A DNA stretch of 64,000 nucleotides from Vitellaria paradoxa (lineage: Eukaryota; Streptophyta; Magnoliopsida; Ericales; Sapotaceae), in assembly GCA_019916065.1 (NCBI GenBank), contig CM034233.1, forward strand, positions 47,942,141 through 48,006,140, given 5' to 3'. Below the pieces are notes generated by a model. The model ran no database searches, was not told the origin of the DNA, and worked only from the letters and a program-made list of their open reading frames with translations. This document shows, piece after piece, positions 57,610-64,000 of the stretch; the stretch's first letter is position 1, and every line of letters starts with the position of its first letter. The position numbers and the translations under genes are program-made.

Positions 57610-60332
57610 TGTCACACCCCGGATCTTGCGACCCGAGGGGTGAGTGATAAACACACATAACATGCACTAACATAACCAACCCATGATCAGCGCAACGTAA
57701 CATAAACTAGTGAGCCCGAGACATAAGATAGGATAACATAAGTTTAACCTTGACTATTGCTAGGTCACGTACTCCATACACTATTCCCATTAATACATAA
57801 CTTAGGCCTTAAGGCCATTACAACCATATCGAATGAGTCTAGTAGTGTACAATATTACAATTCCAAAAGAAATTTAAATTAAATGACCAAGAGCTTTGCT
57901 ATGCTAGGTAGGGCTCATGTACACCCTTCTAGTCCAACTCCATTAGCCCACCTGATTATTATGGCTTGTACTTGTATCAAAATCTGTAGGGACGTGAGCA
58001 CAGGTCCACTTGTGCCCATGATGTCTCAAACAAAAATATATGATATGTATTCCAAACATACATGCATTTCATTGTGTATCTAGTTACCTCAATATGTTAT
58101 AGAGCCACAACAATTTATCAACATTACTACATAATTAATTTAAAATATATACAATTTCACACAACAATATCATAAGGAGGATTCAATTCCAATTAATACT
58201 TAATCTTTGAAATTTCATTCATTAGTTCAAATCACATTTCAACTCCAACTATTCTTCATTATTGAATTTCCCAACATTAAATCTAATCACACTCTATACC
58301 ACATAATCACGTATTCAACATTCAATCACATATTCACATCCACATTCTCACTTTCCATCAATCCATCACACAACCATAGTCACACAAATCATCAGGGGTT
58401 GGGGTGCATACACAACATCATCTTTTATGGGTCCAGACCCAACGGAAACAGTAAATGGATCACCATCGTTTAGGACCATAATCCAAGGTCACGGGTAACC
58501 TATACACTCACAATGTTGTGGGCTACTAACCCACTGGCATGGACACCAAACCTTGCGCAGGTTCCGGGACTCTCAACCCGAGGATAATCCCAAAACCCTT
58601 CCTATTTACCACACCCACCACGGCTCCCGGCACACAAACAACCATTCATCACATAGCATCTCATCATTCATAGGTTCACATTCAACATCATATATTTTCC
58701 CATAACACATATCCACATTTTGGTTCATCCCAAGATTCATCACATAACAACATTGATCAAGCAGCATTAAACATCCAACATTCTTCAATATTATGAACAT
58801 GAGTTCCCTTTGTCAAGTCACATTTTATTTAATCAATCACAAGTTCATATACCTCAACATTTAGTTTACATTAAGACATATTTACAATCCTATTTAATTA
58901 AGACTCTCATCTCAAAGTAATCTTCCAAATTCATGCAATTCAAGGTGACGTTCACTTACCCTTACAAGTTAATTCCCATTAGCTTAAGATAACCCATCCT
59001 TAATCACTTTTTAAAGCTCATTTCTCTTTTAAAATCTATGCAATTAATCAAGTAAAAGTTCCATATAAAAACATGTTACCAAATCTTTTATAAGCCTAAG
59101 GTAGGAGGTCAAACTAAGCAAGGTCAGGAAAAGTGACCTAGGCTCGGTGGGCGCCCAAGTTGACACTCAGCCGTGCGCCTAAGCGGCTTGGGCAGCCACA
59201 CTTATGCTCCCAAGGGCTAGGTACCCAAGGGGCTTGGGCACCTGATTGTGTCCCCCTCGTGCGCCCACAGCTTGGGCCAAGTTTTGAGTTTCATACCCTG
59301 TTTTCTGGTTTCATGATTTCTCACCCTTAGGACCCCAAATTGACCAAGTTGAAGTGAAAATACCTAAAATTTCATGTTTCTAACATCAACACAAGGTTCT
59401 TAGGCATCTAACAAAGTCATAAATTTGAGTTTTCATCAACCACAAGTCAAGCTATGGATCAAAACACCATTTTCACTCTCTCAACCTATACATGTCTATA
59501 TACATGTGTATAACTCTTATTTTCTTCCATGAATGTAACCAACATTTGAAAAGGGTTTTCTAATGGTATTCTAGTCCTTGTTACATATCACATATGTGAG
59601 AATGAGGCATTGGATCCCTACCTCAAGTTGTAAGAAGATGGATCAACAAGAAGGCGTTTTGAGCTTCCAAACCCTCAAGCTTTGATGGGCTCAATCCTCT
59701 CTTTCCTTGATCCAAAATACAAATAAATTACATAGGAAGGTTTGTTGAGGTTCTAATTACACTCTTGCAAGAGGAATTTGATTTTCATGAAGGTTAGAAG
59801 AACTCACCTTCAATTTTCTCCACCTAGTTTCTTGTTCTCCTTCTTTGTTCTTCCTTTGCTTCTTCACTCGGTTTCTTCCCCTCCAATCCACTTCTCTCTC
59901 TCTCTTTCTTACATCATCTCACCAATATATATATATATATATATCAATAAATTAATCCCCCAAACAGTGAATCTCAGACCCCCTCCTTACCTCTAGTTAG
60001 GTATAGGTTCATAGGGGAGTATGGTCGACTGAAAAATACAGAGCAACTCATGTCTATCAAACCCACTGTTCCTTGGGTGCCCATGCCTTCTCAAGTGGGC
60101 GCTCATGACCTTGGGCACCCATGAATTGTGTGCCCAAGACCTTGGGCACCCAAGGTGCCCCTTTTTCCTGCACTTGGCTAAAATGCCTACTTTTGATGGC
60201 TTAACACATCTCTTTCAAAGTTCTCAACTCTAAAGCACCATAAGTGATTCATTCCACTAAATTAATATATATTACTTCCAAAATACATCAAAAATCTTAT
60301 ACTTATGTTAATACAAAGTCCAGGGTATTACA
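57610..60332 (-). mobile_element. Complete Tekay 3' LTR, minus strand
   Basis: A 2723-bp LTR starts TGTAATACCC at 60332, next to a polypurine tract, and ends GGGGTGTGACA at 57610. TATA runs are at 59925-59944. GC-word patches are at 60068-60165 (upstream of TATA) and 59142-59275 (downstream). ATCTA (57605-57609) is the candidate target duplication; its partner would be right of the window or lost. Confidence 0.9.
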
Positions 60333-60362
60333 TTCTCCCCCTTTCAAAAAATTTCGTCCTCA
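60333..60362 (-). promoter_or_regulatory. Tekay polypurine tract
   Basis: The minus strand reads GAAAGGGGGAGAATG directly before the LTR. Just upstream GAGGACGAAATTTTTTGA is the end of the polyprotein (EDEIF, stop). Confidence 0.85.
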
Positions 60363-60720
60363 AAATTTAATACATAACATAATCTTAAGAGAACAAATGT
60401 GGGTATCATTCTCACATTTCAAGCTCACGTTCCCAAGTTGATTCTTCTACTCCATGATGTTTCCATAACACTCAAACCAAGGGAATTGTTTTACCACAAA
60501 GCACTTGGTCTCGAGCATCCAAAATCTGAACCAGTTGCACTTCATATCTCACATCCGAGTCTACCTCCAATTCAATCCAATTTAGCATATGTGTAGGGTC
60601 TGGAATGTACTTACACAACATAGAGACATGAAAAATTTCGTGTACTCCAGACATTTGGGGTGGCAATGCCAACCGGTAAGCAACCTCTCCAACTCTTGTT
60701 AGTATTTCAAACGGGCCAAT
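60363..60720 (-). pseudogene. Tekay chromodomain and integrase C-terminus
   Basis: On the minus strand MSGVHEIFHVSMLCKYIPDP (60650-60592) leads into YEVQLVQILDARDQVLCGKTIPLV, then WKHHGVEEST. The chromodomain is well kept, with few stops, so this copy is younger than the one at 21400. Confidence 0.85.
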
Positions 60721-61801
60721 CTATCTGGGAGATAACTTCCCTCGCCTACTAAATCTATACTGTCCCTTCTGCGGTGGCACTTTCAGAAATACATGATCCT
60801 CCACTTGAAACTCTAAAGGCCTCCTCCTTTGATCTGCATAACTCTTCTGGCGATTGCGTGCCGTCTCCAGTCTTTGCCTGATTACCTTGATCTTTTCATT
60901 AGTTTCACGAACTAACTCTGGCCTAATCATGGCTCCTTCTCCAACTTGTGTCCAACACATCGGGGATCTACATGGTCTTCCATACAATGCCTCAAATGGT
61001 GCCATTCCAATGCTAGCTTGGTAACTGTTGTTATAAGCGAACTCCACCAATGGCAAATGATCTTCCCAACTACCTTTAAAGTTTAACACACAAGCTCAAA
61101 GCATATCTTCTAAAATCTAAATTGTTCATTCCGACTGTCCATCAGTTTGGGTATGATAAGCCGTACTAAAACATAATTCCACCCCCATGGCCGCTTGAAA
61201 ACATTGCTAGAATTGGGAAACAAAACGAGAGTCCCGTTCTGATACAATAGACACTGGCGTCCCATGCAACCTCACAATTTCTCAGATATACAATCGGGCC
61301 AAAGAGTCCATTGAATCTGTCATTCTCATTGACAAGAAGTGAGCTAACTTTGTTAGTCGATCAACAATCACCTATATGGCATCAAAACCTCTTTTTGTCT
61401 TTGGCAATCTTGACACAAAGTCCATAGTCATGTTCTCCCACTTCCACTTAGATATTGGCAATTAATGGCTGTAACAATCCAGCTGGTTTCTAATGCTCTG
61501 CCTTCACCTGCTGATAGGTTAGGCACTTGCTAATAAACTCCGCCACATCTTTCTTCATTCCTGCCCAGTAAAATTGCTTCTTTAAGTCGTGATACATTTT
61601 CTTACCCCCTGGATGTACTGCTAGCTGGGAATGATGAAATTCCCTCAAAACTTCCCCTCTAGCTGAGGAGGGTACAAAGATTCTCCCTTAATATCTAACC
61701 ACTTCATCATGACCTACTGTCCACCCCAGAATATCCACTCGCCCCCTTATTTTTGTACAAACATCATTAGCTTCCTCATCTAACTTCTGAGCCTCAGTTA
61801 C
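60721..61801 (-). pseudogene. Tekay integrase, truncated at its N-terminal side
   Basis: The zinc-binding part (FHHSQLAVHPGGKKMYHDLK, CLTYQQVKAEHQKP, 61660-61490) has the second CxxC cysteine changed to Tyr. An open stretch at 61089-60721 reads LVEFAYNNSYQASIGMAPFE, ALYGRPCRSPMCW and DHVFLKVPP. The catalytic core between them is frameshifted. The polyprotein is cut at 61801 by another LTR, so RT and gag, if present, lie to the right of the window. Confidence 0.85.
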
Positions 61802-62507
61802 TGATTACGCTTGAAAAGGGTAATCATTTTCTTAATTTCCTATTGTTATTAATAAAGGCTTAGAGTTAATTCATTTAATTTAATAACATTTCAAGGTTTT
61901 TGCTTAATTTCTTTTTCTTATGTAGCAAATGTGTTTAAAAGCAAGGAAAGGATCCAAAATTGACATTAAGGCTTAGAGGGATATAAGGAGGACTAGGAAG
62001 AGCTTGAAAAGGATGAAGATCAAGTAAGAAATGAAGATAAAGTGCCTGAGTGCGTCGAAACCTGAAGAGAAGTTGAAAGCAGCAGAAGAAAAGAGGCTAC
62101 TACCCCCTGCCGTCCTGACGTCGCGAGTCCGATAAATTCAGTTTTAGGGTTTTTCAGTTGCCTAGATATACATACTTTGTACCCAACCTAAGGGGGGCCG
62201 AACATACGATTTAGGGTTTATTTTTCTAAGTGTTTTTCTTTACTTTTTGAGAGTTTTCTTTAATTTTGGATTGAAGATTTGGATTCAAATGGAGTTTTAC
62301 GCAGCAGTTAATTGAAGTTACAGATTTTATTCATCGATGGAGTTTGCCTTCTTTATTTCTTCTTTTACTTTCTGTTTTGTTTATTCTATTAACATGCTAG
62401 TGTAGATATGTTCTTGATTCAACCCATCAATGATGGGTGAATCTTTATTTGAATGTTGGATGTGAATGAATTCAAGCATGCAACGTAAAAGTTACATGTT
62501 TGGGTTC
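61802..62507 (+). mobile_element. Start of a TGATTAC-family LTR inserted in Tekay integrase
   Basis: TGATTACGCTTGAAAAGGG matches the start of the solo LTR at 18491 (minus strand). A CG-rich word patch (GCCGTCCTGACGTCGCGAG) is at 62112-62134 and a TATA-like GATATACATA near 62165. Homology fades near 62507, where other sequence begins. GTTAC (61797-61801) is the candidate left target duplication. Confidence 0.75.
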
Positions 62508-63390
62508 TTGTTTTTTTTTCTAAATCAGTTTTCAGAACCTTTGAAAACTTGTGTAGTTGATCATATTTCCTTGAAATCACTGATAAAAGCAAGAATGACA
62601 AAATATTTAAAAATGCAAAATAATGTAAGCAAAATAAAAGGAATAAATTATAATTAGTAACAATATTCTAAGCAAAATAAAAGGAATAAATTATAATTAG
62701 TAACAATATTCTTTAATTCTGTCTAAATAATATTTTTCTCTTTTTCTTAAGAAAAAATAACTTGTAAATAATGATTATGAAATTCTTGTTTGATGAATGT
62801 CAGTTTCAGATATTCTTTGTTTTGTAATAGATAAACGAGTTCTATACCAAGATAATTTTTGTTTATAATAATTCAATTGAAACATAAGATGAAGTGAAAT
62901 ATAACTGATAAAAATATAGATGATGTAAATAAAGCTTTATTAATAAAAATTGTAAATACAATCTTTAATACAGGAACTTACTTGATACAAATGACTAGAC
63001 TTGGTACATCAGAAATAGCAGGATAAAGGGTAGGAAGTTTTGAGGAATCTAAAACAGAGGGTTTTGTTTTTAGAAAGGCTCTGAATTTTAATCTTTGAAT
63101 TCCCCCCTCAATGTTCTCTTCCATCTCCTTTTATAGAGAGGAAAAGGAATCAGGCTATAGTTTTTCCCGTGATGGGTAATGATAAAGAGCCTGACTTCTT
63201 TTACAAAGATGACATAAAGTTTGACATAAAGATAAAGCTAAAGGTGATAAATACATAAAGTTGACATAAATCTGAAAAGTGACATAAAGCTTGATAGCAA
63301 TAGTTTCTTTGGCATGTGAGACTTGATGGCCTTTGGCAGGACTTGATGGATGATTACAGGTGTGTAAGTCTGCAGTAGTCTTGATAATCA
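62508..63390 (-). other. Noncoding region with promoter and poly(A) signals (pararetrovirus-like)
   Basis: Read on the minus strand, TATAAAAGG (63135-63127) is followed about 190 bases later by AATAAA (62941-62936), then by a decayed tRNA-Met-type PBS, TTGGTATAGAAC (62846-62835). This order fits the promoter and terminal redundancy of a caulimovirid, or an LTR end. No coding region was seen. An exact 43-bp duplication lies inside at 62626-62711. Confidence 0.35.
62626..62711. repeat. 43-bp exact tandem duplication
   Basis: Units 62626-62668 and 62669-62711 are identical, from TAAGCAAAATAAAAGG to AACAATATTC. Confidence 0.95.
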
Positions 63391-64000
63391 TTTTTTGGCT
63401 TTTGCTTTTGTTTTCTTTTTTTGTTTGACAGGAGTTGAAGGGGTAGCATTCTTGATATGGGGAAGAACACCATAGCAGTCGTCTTCATTATCGTTACCAA
63501 GTTTAACCGAACTGAAGCTTTCAGCTGATGAGTTGGAGTTCTCACTTGATTCTTGTTCTTATTCAGATAATGATTCCAATGCAGCAAGTAGTTGCTTCTT
63601 TAATTCTGTTTTTGATGAAGTAGCCGCAAGTTTTGATAAATTCTGGCTCTTCTGAAGGAAGAATTGTGTAGCAGATCATGATGATAATGCTGGATGTTGC
63701 TGAAAATATTTTTCAATGGCTGGAGGAGTGACTCTGTCAATCTTGAATTGCTCCCACCACTTGACTTTGATTCTTCTGATTAATGATGAAATGGTTGGGC
63801 CTTGACGAAAATACTCCCATTGGACAATCCATGCTAGGGAGAATTGTTGGAAAAAATAAAATAAATGGGGAAAATTATTCATAGGGAAATGAGAAGGGAT
63901 TTTAAATTGGTCTTGATAAATCTGGAGTCCTTGATAAGCTTGTTTGGGTAAAATTTCTGGAACTGGTCCAAACATATTCCACCATTCAATGAACCATAGT
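63391..64000 (-). pseudogene. Protein remnant, possible endogenous caulimovirid or gag-like ORF end
   Basis: On the minus strand an open stretch (63975-63676) holds MFGPVPEILPKQAYQGLQIY, FPHLFYFFQQFSLAWIVQW, and VKWWEQF. An in-frame stop follows, then a Ser/Glu-rich acidic part (63600-63470) and a Lys-rich end (KQKKKTKAKAKK) before a stop near 63392. I associate this style with the C-terminal part of polyproteins from endogenous plant pararetroviruses, but am not certain; a gag-like protein of an unfamiliar LTR element is the alternative. It is degraded here and continues beyond the window. Confidence 0.35.

Noticed and set aside
1..64000. CRISPR arrays, bacterial operons, phage or defence systems
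   Set aside because: None is expected in plant nuclear DNA and no regular spacer-repeat array was seen; the 78-bp array has no unique spacers.

Overview
The window is plant nuclear DNA, almost certainly from an angiosperm and probably a eudicot. It is AT-rich, holds nearly all the plant LTR-retrotransposon lineages (Ty3/gypsy Tat and Tekay/Del chromoviruses, Ty1/copia including SIRE/Maximus-like pieces), and contains one recognisable host gene, an intronless SAUR-family auxin-responsive gene on the minus strand at 46578-46889. No bacterial-type operons, rRNA, tRNA or CRISPR arrays were seen. Apart from the SAUR gene, every protein-like stretch is a retroelement remnant broken by stops, frameshifts or insertions.

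Layout. 1-3959: two Tekay-type LTRs on opposite strands. 3960-5630: unclassified repeat-derived DNA with a Harbinger-like MITE. 5631-38989: one Tat-lineage Ty3/gypsy element with matching ATAAT target-site duplications (TSDs), expanded from about 10 kb to 33 kb by nested insertions. Its internal region is split by a Tekay chromovirus (12416-24087), which carries a solo LTR (16949-18491, TSD TAATA). Its 3' LTR is split by a Ty1/copia element (27042-38302, TSD AGCTA/AGCTG), which carries two more solo LTRs (27434-28290, TSD CTATT; 32910-34997, TSD CCTTA). 38995-40660: 3' end and LTR of a SIRE-like copia element, the probable host of the Tat insertion. 40660-47530: the least repeat-rich stretch, AT-rich, with local tandem duplications and the SAUR gene. 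47531-52303: two related MITEs in opposite orientation and two minus-strand copia remnants. 52304-61801: Tekay LTR on the plus strand, gypsy LTR remnants, a copia RT/RNase H fragment, and a minus-strand Tekay 3' half. 61802-64000: start of another LTR, then a minus-strand stretch that looks like the end of an endogenous pararetrovirus or related element.

How parts relate. The retroelements each keep recognisable LTR, PBS, gag, PR, RT, RNase H and INT pieces, with a chromodomain in the Tekay copies and an extra archaeal-type RNase H and antisense ORF in the Tat element. The nesting gives a relative order: SIRE-like copia, then Tat, then Tekay and copia, then the solo LTRs. Many premature stops sit where a C-to-T change would create them.

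The most unusual signal is not a gene. Several unrelated LTR families, both gypsy and copia, carry one compact GC-rich patch built of repeated, often palindromic short words, each family with its own word (GGGCGCCC, GGGGTCCGGACC, CCGCGGG and others). In most of them the patch lies roughly 50-300 bp upstream of the LTR TATA box.
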